Assembly (NCBI RefSeq): GCF_025370935.1
Contig: NC_133494.1
Span: 4,835,745-4,899,744, forward strand
Length of the DNA: 64,000 bases
Source: Choristoneura fumiferana
Taxonomy: Eukaryota; Arthropoda; Insecta; Lepidoptera; Tortricidae
Direction: 5' to 3'
The notes below the pieces were generated by a model. That model did no database searches. It was not told the DNA's origin and worked only from the letters and a program-made list of their open reading frames with translations. Both the position numbers and the translations under genes were made by a program. Each line of letters starts with the position of its first letter. The stretch's first letter is position 1. This document shows positions 49,681 through 60,886 of the stretch, in pieces.

Positions 49681-52400
49681 GAAGTAAGAATTGCGCGTCA
49701 TGGCCACTGCTAGACGAGCGGAGCTATTGAAAATTATCCATGGTTATCTTTAACCATACAAAAGGAATCAGATTAGAAAGGAAAAAAAAGTTAAGAATAG
49801 ACACCAACCAAGACCAAGACTAAGAGTCGTTACCAGAAGAAATACTATCTTCGCATGTTTCTCAGCTTCGAATATTGTGTGTAAACGATCAGCAAATGAC
49901 CAGTCAGCGAGGCGGTTACTTTGTATGTGATACATATAGTACATCTATCTATTTTTATAGCGCTTTTCTCTATGCAATAGGTGGCAATAGGCATGGCACC
50001 TCTTGCGCGTTATGTCACATGCTAATATTTCTTTCTCTGTTACATATAATGTAAAGGTAGCTTGAAAATGGTTTTTCAACTCGATAACATGCATTATCAA
50101 GCTTTGATTTATAAAATAAATAAACAATAGTTAAACAGTGTAATGCAAGATTTGCAAGCCTCTGCTGGTTCTGACGACTGCGCAGACACACGCAGAATTG
50201 GACCAATCACATAAGTTAAAATGTACGTCAAATCAAATTACAAAGAAGAATGGGGCGAGCTGTCGATTTCAACAAGATGAGTAGATCTATTCAAATACGT
50301 TTATTTGTCAAACATAGGTGAAAACAGGTGGATATAAATGACAGGTAACTTTCAGTAACACTATGCGTAATATTATCTCTTTAAACGTATCGTCTCGCGC
50401 TGTATCTAGCTTCAGAATTGTGAATACACTGAGACGAATAAATTGAGAGAAACGGGATGAAATTACGAGGGCTTGGCGAAGTAAATATCATTGCTGGTAA
50501 TTTATTACGCCGGCATAATAATCTGTTTATTTGGGGAGTTTAACCAAGGTTCCCCTAATGCTACTGAATAATCCTATTACTAAGCTAAACAGACCTGCTA
50601 TGTAAGGGTACAGTCTCTTGAAATGGGTATAAATCTGTTACGTCAGTGAACTAAACCAATGAGTGAGATAAAAGCCACCCGCTTGACAAATATTGTGTTT
50701 ATTTTGTTTAATGAAAACTATAATATAGTAACAAAGTGAAATAAAACCTTGTTAACATCAGTATATATGTCACACACCTACCATACACTCCTATTATTTG
50801 TACCCTTTTAGTAGGTATAATTATGATTTATAATAAAAAATTATCTGCAACGATATTCTATTTTGTTAGCCATAACTTGTGCCATAACTAAGTCGCAACG
50901 CTCCTGTCAAACCTCTATGATATATCCCGCCAAAAACTGCCCCGTTGCCAATGTTGCTAGCCGATAAAAAGACTATTTAATTTTGACATAACGATATTCC
51001 TACTTATCATAAAATAATTACTTACCTCATACTACCACGAACCAAATAATTTTGGCTATATAAAGAAAGTTGTACAATTAAGATTCTTTGCAAGACTATG
51101 TTTAATAGGCTCAACCTACCTGTAGTTTTTTTTACAAATCGCAGTCAAATATGAAATTTACGAATTTATTGGGTAACGCTCAAAATATACTCAGCGGCAC
51201 AAAATTTGGCCTTCCCTTCATACAAAATTACCGATTCTGCATACATTTGAGGGCCAGATTTTTCGTCGCTCAGTATATTTCGCGGCCACCATTATGTTCC
51301 GTCTTTCCTAAAGCTTTCTAAAAACAGCCGTACAAAAAGAAGCCTAATCTTATCGCATCCAAGATGTCTGCCTGACAGTTCGCACTTGCCCTTGTCATGT
51401 CGCCTGACGACTGGCTCTGCTGACGCACAATTCAATTTATACACGTCTCGTAGGGTATGTGAATTTTGGGCGTTATTCGTAATTGAGTTGGACGAATTTC
51501 ATACGAATGTGTGCATGTGAATAACTGGAATGCCAAAAAAGTAAGATTTTGAAATGATGTTAGAGATCGAAACGTTTGAAGTTTGCTTTTAGATTAATGA
51601 TTATAACTGAGTTTTAAGGTGACATTTAGCGACAGGACGTGCATGGTCCGTCTGAATCGCTACCACCATCTTACTGGCTAATCTAATCGCTAAGCATCAA
51701 TGCCTACGCTGTTGTGTTCCAGCGTAAACAGTAAGACAGCTAGTGAAATTACAGTCACATAAGGGTTATTTTATCTTAGCCCTTTAGGGTAGCAACGCAT
51801 CTGCTATCCTCTAGTGGTGCTGTGCTCACCATCGGGTGCCCGACTTGTTCCGTTGCCACTATTTTACAAAAAAAAAATATTACAAAGAAAGGAAGAAAGA
51901 ATATGTACTTATATTTAATTATATATCAAAATTCGGCACAACAAACAAAACAAAAAAGAAGATTATCGCTTAATTCATTTCAGCTTCCTAATTATTTGAA
52001 TCTACTTAAGTTCGTATTCATGTTTATATGTATATTTATTGCATATCATATTACAAACCTAGATGGAGTTATATCGTAGCTTAAGTAGGTAGAGAGAGCC
52101 CAAAGGAGGTTACCCTGTACTTGGAACTTTTTCAGACTTTTATGTATACCTTTCCGCTTCCCCGTCACATCTCTACGTTTTTAATAGTAGTGTGGCAAAC
52201 AAATGCATATTTAAAAAAAAAAACACCCATAAACGTAACACATTTGAACTGTAAGGCAATCTATTAACGTACGTTCCCCCTTTTTTCAGGTAAACCAACG
52301 TCAATCTGCGCAGACCAGCAGGTAATCAAGATCGATGGCGGCGGATGTAACCTCAAGATATATTTTGTACATGGACTGTGTTGCCAGCGTAGGAATTCCG

Positions 52401-52484
52401 AGATTTTTGTGAGAAAAATGAGCCACAAGAAAAAATTGCTTCTGATTTTTCTGAGAAAAATGAGCCGCAAGAAAAAACAGCTAA
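52401..52484 (+). repeat. Two tandem 42-bp units
   Basis: GAGAAAAATGAGCCACAAGA at 52411 recurs as GAGAAAAATGAGCCGCAAGA at 52453, period 42. Because 42 is divisible by three the unit stays in frame, but the surrounding frame is short and stops at once, so I do not call a gene. Confidence 0.8.
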
Positions 52485-52657
52485 ATTTGTTAGAGTGAGA
52501 CGGCATTCTTGCTCGCGTGCTACGTATACGACGGTTTGCGCGACCACTTGGCCGCTTCGCAGCTGTACTTTGACTGATACATATAGCATTATCATAATTT
52601 TCGTAGATCTCTTTACGTTAATAGTTTTGCTTCTTATCTGTAGATGTGACTTGCCGC

Positions 52658-52850
52658 ATAAGAGCGGTTTGCACTATTTCCGATACGAATCCGGGGAAAT
52701 ACGGTCCGGAGCTGTCGCCCAACTACTTGTGTGGTAGTTTACGCACTAGATCCGATTTTCGTCATCCGATTTCACCATACAAATAGTTCTACCACTACGC
52801 CGATCCGTATTTTCACGGATTCGGATCGTTCTGTGCGTAACCGCTCTTAT
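52658..52850. repeat. Inverted-repeat element
   Basis: ATAAGAGCGGTT at 52658 pairs with AACCGCTCTTAT ending 52850. The inner CCGATACGAATCCG / CGGATTCGGATCG arms also pair. 193 bp. Confidence 0.7.
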
Positions 52851-53544
52851 CTTAGTATGTTTTAGTTGTCGCTGAACATTGGCTGTATTTCTATAATTTC
52901 AACGCAATTATATGAGTGTGGCTGTTTATGTGGTTCGACAAATACAGGAGTTGTCAAATACCTTGTTGCCTTAGCAACGGCAACATTCCTGAATCCGTGC
53001 GATAAGGGACTAGGGAGTCACGGTTATTTATCGCGTGGGTGATTGTGGATTACATCATTTGTGAGGCTGTCACGGAGAGATTCGCGATAATTACTAGTCT
53101 CGTCAATTGGCTTTTGTTTCTTTCTGTTATAACTTTTCACGGACAGCTTCAAGAGAAGAGTACAGCGCTCACTTAGACACTGTCCTTTTACACAACCTTA
53201 TATCTAGTTTAGAATAATACAGTCGTGGCCATTAATATCCATACAGTCATAGCTTAGTTGTGTGTATTATACATCGATATCGATCGATATGGTCAAAGGG
53301 ATAAATAATAATAATACACGGGACACTTGAAACCACTTGACCTAGTCCCAAAGTAAGCAAAGCTTGTGCTGTGGGTACTAGGCATCCGATAAACATACTT
53401 AAATAAATAGAATACTTACATTACATTACACCCATAGACTCGAAAATAAACGTTCGTATTTTTTATATAAATACGAGTATCTGCTCTGCTCCGATCGGGG
53501 ATAGAACCTGTTATCTCTAAGGCTACCCGTCGTTCAAAGGTGTA

Positions 53545-53815
53545 TTTTTTATTATTCGACTGGATGGCAAACGAGCAAGTGGGTCTCCTGATGGTAAGAG
53601 ATCACCACCGCTCATAGACACCAGGGGGATTGCAGATGCGTTGCCAACCTAGAGGCCTAACATGGGATACCTCAAGTGCCAGTAATTTCGCCGGCTGTCT
53701 TACTCTCCACGCCGAAACACAACAGTGAAAGCACTGCTGCTTCACGGCAGGATTAGCGAGCATGATAGTGTAGCAATCCGGGCGGACCTTGCACAAGGTC
53801 CTACCACCTGTATAA
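53545..53815. repeat. Lepidopteran interspersed repeat ('GGCAAACGAGCAAGTGGGTC')
   Basis: Contains GGCAAACGAGCAAGTGGGTC, TCCTGATGGTAAGAGATCAC, GCAGATGCGTTGCCAACC, CACGCCGAAACACAACAGTG and GGACCTTGCACAAGGTCCTA. I know this string as a common moth/butterfly repeat but cannot name its class. A short relative lies near 36515-36560. Confidence 0.6.
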
Positions 53816-53817
53816 AG

Positions 53818-54202
53818 GCTGGTTCACACGTATTAAGTTGTCAAGTAGTTAGCTAAATTTTAACTTAAATTTAAGCGACTTAAAGCGTGTGTTTAATTTA
53901 GTAATAATAATAACTTAAAATAAAGCGTGCAAGTGAATAAGTAAATTAGAATTTTGTCTATTTTTTGGTTAAGTGGGTGGGCGCGGATTAAGTTTAACTA
54001 ACTTGGCACAATGCACTTGGACAGGCACGATTTACTTATAAATTAATTGAATTAATGACTTGGATACGCTGTTGATCGCCCATCTCTGGCTAACTAAATA
54101 ACTTAGCTGATGCGAAAGTGTAAACGCTTACTTAAAATTAAGTCGCTTAAAATGAGTTAAAATTTAGTTAACTACTCGATAACTTAATACGTGTAAACCA
54201 GC
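53818..54202. repeat. 385-bp MITE with ~55-bp inverted ends
   Basis: GCTGGTTCACACGTATTAAG-TTGTCAAGTAGTTAGC at the left pairs with the inverse of GTTAACTACTCGATAACTTA-ATACGTGTAAACCAGC at the right. AAATTTTAACTTAAATTTAA / TTAAAATGAGTTAAAATTT extend the arms. No coding. Confidence 0.85.
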
Positions 54203-54493
54203 TTCAAAGGTGTGTAGATATTTTTGACGTCTCGGACGCATGTATATTTATGCTCTTGACTGCACAGTGAAGAAGTTATTATTACATTTTCCTTATTTAA
54301 CGTATATACTCGTATATAACATTCACATCTGTTTCGTGTCAAACCTGAAACGTGGACAATATTTGCAATTCTGAGCTGCAGTTTGAGACCATGCCATGCG
54401 TTGCGCTCGCTTAAGTTGTGTTGACTGAGTTATGACTCCACTCGCACTGTGCTAATAAACCTTGATGTATGCTAGAGGGGTCTATTTAATCAG

Positions 54494-54623
54494 AGGGGCT
54501 ACTACGAATTTCGAAAAACGAAGTTCGTGTCGTGCCGTCCCGCTGACATTAATATCATTTAGTAAGAGAGTGAGAGGGACAGTACGATACGAACTTCGAT
54601 TTTCGAATTTCGTAGTAGCCCCT
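54494..54623. repeat. Palindromic 'CTACTACG' MITE, copy 4
   Basis: AGGGGCTACTACGAATTTCG at the left and CGAATTTCGTAGTAGCCCCT at the right; the inner arms contain AAGTTCGTGTCGTGCCGTCC / GGGACAGTACGATACGAACT. Confidence 0.88.
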
Positions 54624-56288
54624 CAGGTATTATTTAATTCCAGTTTATCCTACATCTATTATGTACTTTTATACAAATACTTAAAATAAAGTAAACTTTG
54701 TCCGTGTGATTGTTTATTTGTAAAAAGAACAACCACTCAGATTTAAAATTTCTCTAATAGAAAGCTACGTTATTCCGATTAACATCTGTAGACTACATTT
54801 TAGGCTCCTTTGGAAGAATAATGTAGGTATTTAAATGACGCTGAAATCCATAACTTACATCTTTTGAAAAAGGTTGCCTAAATGAAGCCTCCTTCCCCGA
54901 TCTAAATGTATCGAATCTTTTAAACACCATAATATGATTCATGCCTATACTATTAGTAGTGAACTAACCTACTATAAGGTACCCACCCACTCCTTCTCTT
55001 AGCCTAGTTACATTATTATACCTACTCGTACAACTTTTCTTTAATTTTTAAAAACAAGGCCCCTCAATATTACTGACGCATTAACTTGATATATTATAGG
55101 TAATATTGGATGTTCCCAGCGACCTCTTTACATTACACGAGGCGATTCCGACACGGAATATGTCTTCCCCTGTATACATACGACGACATTAGTTGTGAAC
55201 TGAATATATATTTTGCTTTATGACGCCGACTTCGGGAAAAATGATTCAAGTCCTGAATTTTGATGAAGCTACAATATGTGCTTTTGCTAAATTGTATTAC
55301 ATCTTTTGTACGTGCTTTATATTCTTTTGTGCTATTTCATGATTTAAAATTTCGTGCTCCATCAACAAAGAGAGTGACATATTTCACGACTATGCTTGAG
55401 AGACAATCTTAGCTTAGGCCAAACCGCTATGCTGCTACGACTTTTTAGTTTTAATTTATTTAAATACCAATTTGCTGACCTAACAATATACCAATCATGA
55501 TTTGCGAATCTTGCAAATATTGTTGCGTTTAAGAATAATTTTGAAATATAAACAAATGAATAATATAAATAGCTTTTCAAACTCCAAACCAAACGCTGTG
55601 CCGATCGATATAAAACCCATCTTGTAAGCATTATTGCTATAGTGCGGCAAAAGTTTGCTGACAAAGAATTTCTCGAAAGTTCCATCTCTATTTTTATTTT
55701 TACAACTATATCAGGTTATAGGTAGCACTTTCTTCCATTTTTATAGTTCAGGTCATAGAAAAGTGGAAGAAAGTTTTAAATCTATAAATTCTGACGCATT
55801 TTAAAACTGGATGTACAGTCACCACACAGGGTTGTAAAGTAAAGCCACTTACCGGTATTTATAATTTTGCGAAGTAATACAAAGTAGTAAATGTTGTCAT
55901 TCATACCTTCACCATATCAGCCATAGGACGTCCACTATTGAAGGTAGGCCTTCCCCATTGTATGCCAATATTATCATTAATAATCCCGAATATCACTATT
56001 CGGTCAGTACAGTACAGCAACCAGTGGCAGGGCCCACAATAGAAACTTCGGTTTTTTTTTTTCAAATTCCGATGAGTAAACGTTAGTACCTGAACAACTT
56101 TTCCTTTAATATTCACACCTCTAAATCCGGCCCTGATCAGTGACTAAACAATCCCGTATTGTTCTTGTATCTACAAAAAATAGTAATTAGGAAATAAAAA
56201 ATTCTAAGAGTTAGGTATAAGACATTCATTCGTTGACACCATTTTAATGACTTTCCTGTCCCTGTAAAATTATCATCATTTATTGGTC

Positions 56289-56478
56289 ACTAGCCTGTTG
56301 TCCGCGTAGAATTCGGTTTTCACTATTCCGATGGAACTGAAATTTTCCAGGATAAAAACTATCCTATGTCCTTCCTCGAGACTTAAACTATCTGTATACC
56401 GAATTTCATCTAAATACGAAGAAGTAACAAACAAATAAACAGACTTACAAACTTTCGCATTTATTATATTAGTGCGAT
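56289..56478 (-). mobile_element. Helitron-like element, reverse, both ends
   Basis: Plus strand starts ACTAGCCTGTTGTCCGCGTA-GAATTCGG (inverse of ...CTAG-T) and ends ACTTTCGCATTTATTATATT-AGTGCGA, the inverse of a TC...ACTAATATTATAAATGCGAAAG-type start. 190 bp. Confidence 0.75.
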
Positions 56479-56560
56479 TGACAAATCGAATCCATTCAAA
56501 CTAGTCAAGGCAATCATCGCATACATCGTTTTTAAAAGCTAAACATCCATAATCTCAGAA

Positions 56561-56664
56561 TCCCACTAAATACGAAAGTTTGTAAGTCTGTGTGTTACCT
56601 CTTCAACTTTAAGTCGCTGGCGATACACGAATTCTACGCAAACGGAGTCGCGGGCAACAGCTAG
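56561..56664 (+). mobile_element. 104-bp minimal Helitron-like element with intact ends
   Basis: A|TCCCACTAAATACGAAAGTT ... CTTCAACTTTAAGTCGCTGG ... GGAGTCGCGGGCAACAG-CTAG|T. Both the 5' TC and 3' CTAG with flanking A and T are kept although nearly all the interior is gone. Confidence 0.8.
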
Positions 56665-56689
56665 TCTTTAATATATCATTGACAAATTG

Positions 56690-56820
56690 AATCCTGACGA
56701 CCTGGTTAAGATCGCGGGATCGCGGTGGATGCGGAAAGCGCAAGACCGGTCTGAGTGGAGAGCCTTGGGGGAGGCCTATGTCCAGCAGTGGACGTCTTTC
56801 GGCTGTGATGGAATTGAATC
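56690..56820 (+). pseudogene. Non-LTR retrotransposon C-terminal fragment
   Basis: Reads RWMRKAQDRSEWRALGEAYV, QQWTSFG then a stop, with the tail CCTATGTCCAGCAGTGGACG-TCTTTCGGCTG. The R(D/T)AxDRxxWR..xEAYVQQW string is the usual end of RTE-like ORFs. No other domain present. Confidence 0.8.
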
Positions 56821-57267
56821 CAGTCAATCTAGTCTAGGTCATATTGACATAAATCGTTTTTAATAGCGGTAAACATAAGTGATCTCAGGTTCTTTTAATA
56901 TGAATCTTACTCATAAAAATTATTCAATTTTGTTCAATGACTTCATTTAACGGCGAACAGGAACTTGCATAATGGTCCCGTATTACAATGTAATTTCTAT
57001 GTAAAAGTGTGACTCCATTTATCATTGGCAACAAAGGCACGAAGCCCGCATAGCGAGAAAATACTTGATAAGGGAAATAACGAGTGTAAAACAAGAAAAT
57101 AAGTATGAAAATTTATATTCCACGTAGAAATTACGGAAGACGCTTACCTTCGTGCAATGATTATGATTTACCACAGCTTAGGTTCACGTAGTGAAGTCAT
57201 ACTAAATAAACCTTCTTATTTTTAGGGTTTCGTCCCTCGAAAGGAAATAAATGGAAACTTTATGTAT

Positions 57268-58592
57268 AAGGTGCGACCAAACCGCTGCTTAAAAAACGAT
57301 GACGGCACGGAATCGCAGTGACGCTCCGTATGCGCACCGTTTTTATCGCATGCTCTCCACACCGCTGCTTGAAATACGGAATCGCAGTGACGCATCGTAT
57401 GCGCACCGTTTTTTTTGCATGCTTTCCACACCGCTACTTAAAATACGCAAACGGTGCGGAATCGCAGTGACGTGCCGTAAACGTCACGACTTTTGTTCGG
57501 TAAAGACCTGAAGTTTACGGCACGTCGCTGCGATACCGTATTTTAAGCAGCGGTGTGGAGAGCATGCGATAAAAACGGTGCGCATACGGCACGTCACTGC
57601 GATTCCGTATTTTAAGCAGCGGTCAAAGTCAAAGTCAAAGTCAAAATATCTTTATTCAATTTAGGCTACAACAAGCACTTATGAATGTCAAAAAAAATCT
57701 ACCACCGGTTCGGAAAAACCTCTGCTGAGAAGAATCCGGCAAGAAACTCAACGAGGTATATATATATTTTTAAAACAGATTTACAATATTATTAAATGAC
57801 ATGTATACATCACAAGTATTTAACAAAACTTTATTTTTAACACAGTAGGTTCGCTATTTGAAGGGATCGCTAATGCGGATCGGAATTATTTCCAAATATC
57901 CCTGTCCATGATATAATCATTAACTTTATAATACGCCTTTGATATTAATGTCTTCTTGACAATAGATCTGAATTTTGTATCCGTTTCATTTATAATATTT
58001 TTTGGAATTTTATTATAAAAACGTATGCAATTTCCCAGAAAAGACTTTTTGGTTTTAGCCAGTCTGTAAGATGGAACTTTAAGCTTCCCTGTGTTTCTAG
58101 TAGCCTTTGGCTTATCGACGTTAGTGGGAAAATCACATATGTTCTTCCTAACATACATGATTATTTCAAAAACATAAATGTGTATAAACATAAATGTAAT
58201 AAATGTGTGTAAACATAAAGGTGTGGAGAGCATGCGATAAAAACGGTGCGCATACGGCACGTCACTGCGATTCCGTATTTTAAGCAGCGGTGTGGAGAGC
58301 ATGCGATTAAAACGGTGCGCCATACGGCACGTCACTGCGATTCCGTATTTTAAGCAGCGGTGTGGAAAGCATGCGATAAAAACGGTGCGCAGACGGTGCG
58401 TCACTGCGATTCCGTATTTTAAGCAGCGGTGTGGAGAGCATGCGTTAAAAACGGTGCGCATACGGCACGTCACTGCGATTCCGTATTTTAAGCAGCGGTG
58501 TGGAAAGCATGCGATAAAAACGGTGCGCATACGGTGCGTCACTGCGATTCCGTGCCGTCACCGTATTTTTAGGCAGCGGTTTGGTCGCACCT
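57268..58592. mobile_element. Foldback-like DNA element with 69-bp subrepeats in its arms, split by a LINE tail
   Basis: Ends AAGGTGCGACCAAACCGCTG-C and (inverted) GCAGCGGTTTGGTCGCACCT-T. Both arms are built from a 69-70-bp unit: CGGTGTGGAGAGCATGCGAT, AAAAACGGTGCGCATACGGC, ACGTCACTGCGATTCCGTAT, TTTAAGCAG. The right arm (58220-58580) has five units starting 58222, 58291, 58361, 58430, 58499; the left arm has about two inverted units (57290-57470), then one in direct orientation (57515-57622). The LINE tail at 57623-58219 lies exactly between two units. Confidence 0.85.
57623..58219 (-). mobile_element. 5'-truncated LINE 3' end with (TTTGAC)n tail
   Basis: On the minus strand a reading frame gives CDFPTNVDKPKATRNTGKLK, KSFLGNCIRFYNKIPKNIIN, RSIVKKTLISKAYYKVNDYI and stops at 57886. 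This is the C-terminal end of a non-LTR ORF2 (RFYNKIP, KAYYKxNDY). The 3' UTR with GAGTTTCTTGCCGGATTCTT, CCGAACCGGTGGTAGATTTT, AAGTGCTTGTTGTAGCCTAA follows and ends in (TTTGAC)n. It is truncated at its 5' side near 58219. Only GGT/GT repeats at the two junctions, so target duplication is minimal. Confidence 0.85.
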
Positions 58593-58890
58593 TCATGCGT
58601 TCTGTTGACAGCTGTCACGTCAACAAGTGATACATTGCGTGCAAATTTTTTACAAGGAAAATAATAAGTCTAAATTTTTTACTAAAACATAATAAAATGT
58701 GATTATTAGGGCCTTCGCTAACTAACTACCCCTAAAGTGTGAGGTTGTATCAAAAATACACGCTGTGTCTGTATATATTATGTCTGTGTGTTGAATCAAT
58801 TGAGTTAAAATTAGGTACACAGAGTCAGTGACCCAACGTCGAACGTCTTATGGAAATAAGATATTATTTGTCTTGAAAATTAGAAATTTG

Positions 58891-59105
58891 AGGGCGGTTT
58901 CAGGTTAGCGTCTTATTTGCGCGTTGCGCGTATAGCTCGTTTTTTGGAAGCGCGTGTGCGCGCGTACAGGTGCGTTTTTGATGTCTTCGAGCGTTGAACA
59001 CACAGGAATGAGTGCGTACAAGCGCATTCGATTTAATCTAGTGCACATCATGTAAGCGCGTATAAACGACTGTATGTGCAGAAAAAACACTAGTCTGAGA
59101 CCGCC
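58891..59105. repeat. Weak inverted-repeat element, CG-rich
   Basis: GGGCGGTTTCAGG near 58892 and CTGAGACCGCC near 59095-59105 pair imperfectly. Inside is alternating GCGCGTTGCGCGTAT / GCGCGTGTGCGCGCGTAC. Limits are uncertain. Confidence 0.45.
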
Positions 59106-59113
59106 ACTAGTCT

Positions 59114-59483
59114 GAGCGTTTATACCTGCTAAGCTGGCAGCGTTGCATTTTTGTTAGTTTTTCTCGATTATTCCATAAAAAATTAATGAAAATTAAATAT
59201 GTGGTCTGATAGAACTCTTCTTAATATATTAGTTAATGTGTGTCTACTCCAATAATTATTCGTTACAGACTTTTATTTTCTTAAAAAAAACCGTTAACAA
59301 ACATTAATTCGTTTTTAAAGAATATAAAAGTCTATCACGAATAATTATTGGAGTAGACACATAACTTATATATTAAGAGAGTTCTATCAGACCACATTTT
59401 TAATTTTCATTAAATTTTTATGGAATAATCGAGAAAAAACTAACAAAAATGCAACGTTGCCAGCTCAGCAGGTATAAACGCTC
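59114..59483. repeat. 370-bp palindromic element with ~170-bp arms
   Basis: GAGCGTTTATACCTGCTAAG-CTGGCAGCGTTGCATTTTTG starts the left arm and its inverse (CAAAAATGCAACGTTGCCAG-CTCAGCAGGTATAAACGCTC) ends the right arm. The inner ACTCCAATAATTATTCGT / ACGAATAATTATTGGAGT pair too. Nearly the whole element folds on itself. Confidence 0.92.
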
Positions 59484-59673
59484 TTAAACACTAGTTGACA
59501 TTTTAATATCAGCGGTTCACCATGAATGTGACCTTTAAATATATAAATTCATAATTATGGCCCCCGCAGCCGCCGCGCCTGTGTTTCGTGGTTCTAATAA
59601 GGATATAATAAAATAATCCCATGTACCCTAACCACAGCAAAGCTATATTTTAAAAGGATTTCGAGATTGCCCA

Positions 59674-59715
59674 AACGTGAACGGCCTCAAAGAGCTCTTT
59701 GAGGCCGTTCACGTT
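59674..59715. repeat. 42-bp perfect palindrome
   Basis: AACGTGAACGGCCTCAAAGA (59674-59693), then GCTC at the centre region, then the exact inverse to 59715 (...GGCCGTTCACGTT), with no loop. It has no T-run, protein frame or larger repeat around it that would explain it. Perhaps the fused ends of a small foldback element. Confidence 0.9.
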
Positions 59716-59762
59716 GGCAGTTGCCGCTGCCATACAAATTATAATTACTTGAATTTCAAATA

Positions 59763-59850
59763 ATACAATACAATGACTCTTTATTGTACATCACAAATAG
59801 TAAGCGAGACAGAAAACAGGTAGGTACACAAAGAGAAAATTACAAGGTAA
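59763..59850 (-). mobile_element. Retroelement 3' tail ((TTGTA)n-tailed family), fourth copy
   Basis: AATACAATACAATGACTCTT, TATTGTACATCACAAATAGT, AAGCGAGACAGAAAACAGGT, AGGTACACAAAGAGAAAATT; same order as 9485-9575. Confidence 0.65.
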
Positions 59851-60133
59851 GCTATAGGCAACCTTTTTTACAGAAAGAAGAAAGGACTATCGCAGGTGGT
59901 CCATATCAAAGAACTACAAGCAATTACTTGAATTTCGACAAAAAAGCGGCCAAGTGCGAGTCGGACTCGTACACCGAGAGTTTCGTATAAGTTTGTAGGT
60001 ATCCAGTGTTAGCAGAGTCTTGTTCAGTCATTTAGATTGGTTTCTGACATAGAATAAAAGGTTGCCATGACAATCTAGGATATTGTGTAGCTTTCTGTTA
60101 GCGAATGATTTTTTTAAATTTGGTCAGTACAGT

Positions 60134-60303
60134 GGGCCCTATTTAATAAAAGTTACAGGTGCTACAATTTTACATAATTGTCACTTTTTGTATGAGAAAC
60201 TTAACAATTACTTATATAAAATTGTAACAATTATAACTTTTATTAAATATGTATGGCTAATAAAATAAATGAGATTAAAAAAAAACTTTTATTAAATAGG
60301 GCC
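60134..60303. repeat. 170-bp MITE ('GGGCCCTATTTAATAAAAGTT')
   Basis: GGGCCCTATTTAATAAAAGT-T at the left and AACTTTTATTAAATAGGGCC at the right, perfect over 20 bp. An inner AATTGTAACAATTATAAC / AATTTTACATAATTGT pairing adds structure. Confidence 0.88.
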
Positions 60304-60669
60304 TTGGTATCTATATTAGTTCGTTTCCTTTCACGTTATTTGGCTATTTCTAATTTTATGGCAGCCGGCATAAATGACTCTTCTGTATAATCGTCAATCG
60401 TATCTATCTCGCTCAATGGCACCCTATTACGTTAACACAGGGTAGATTGTTGAGTAATCGACTTTAATAACGTGTAAAGAGGATTAACCGACCCATAACC
60501 GGGGTGAAATTTGAATAAAGGAAGAAATACAATTCGGGCATTGAAATGCGATTTAAGCGCGCTGACGTTAATCTGAAATAGGTTTACGTGGGTTCTGTTA
60601 TTTTTGGAGATAGTTTAATTACTCTAGTGTATTTCCTCTGTGCAAAAATACACACATCAAAAAAGTTTT

Positions 60670-60886
60670 GGGAAATCCCACGCGGTCCCAGTGCGGATTG
60701 GGAACTTCACACATACCATTGAATTACTTCACAGGTGTGTATATCTCGTGCAAAGCTCGTGGTAAATTTAAAATGTAATTTCGCACATGACTTTCGAAAA
60801 ACTCAGAGGTGCGGACCGGGGTTTGAACCCACGAAATTCTGCTTGAGAGGCGATAGGTCAAACCACTAGGTCACCACGGTTTTTTT
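60670..60886 (-). mobile_element. tRNA-like SINE, reverse, 3'-truncated
   Basis: The inverse reads CCGTGGTGACCTAGTGGTTT, GACCTATCGCCTCTCAAGCA, TTCGTGGGTTCAAACCCCGG (box B), GAGTTTTTCGAAAGTCATGT, GTTCCCAATCCGCACTGGGA. Same family as 8088 and 47341 but without the CAGCAGTGGGACGT tail. Confidence 0.82.

Noticed and set aside
52287..52320. Possible 32-nt exon (TTTTTTCAG | ... CAGCAG | GTAATC)
   Set aside because: Good splice-like borders but too short, with one Cys and no domain match. Chance is likely in 30 kb of AT-rich DNA.
57886..58542. 218-codon minus-strand open frame
   Set aside because: Its C-terminal part is a LINE ORF2 end and its N-terminal part is the antisense of the 69-bp subrepeats. 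A chance fusion of two elements, not a gene.
58220..58580. Regular 69-bp repeats resembling an array
   Set aside because: The units are contiguous with no unique spacers, occur inverted on the other side and are arms of a foldback element in a eukaryotic genome. Not a CRISPR array.
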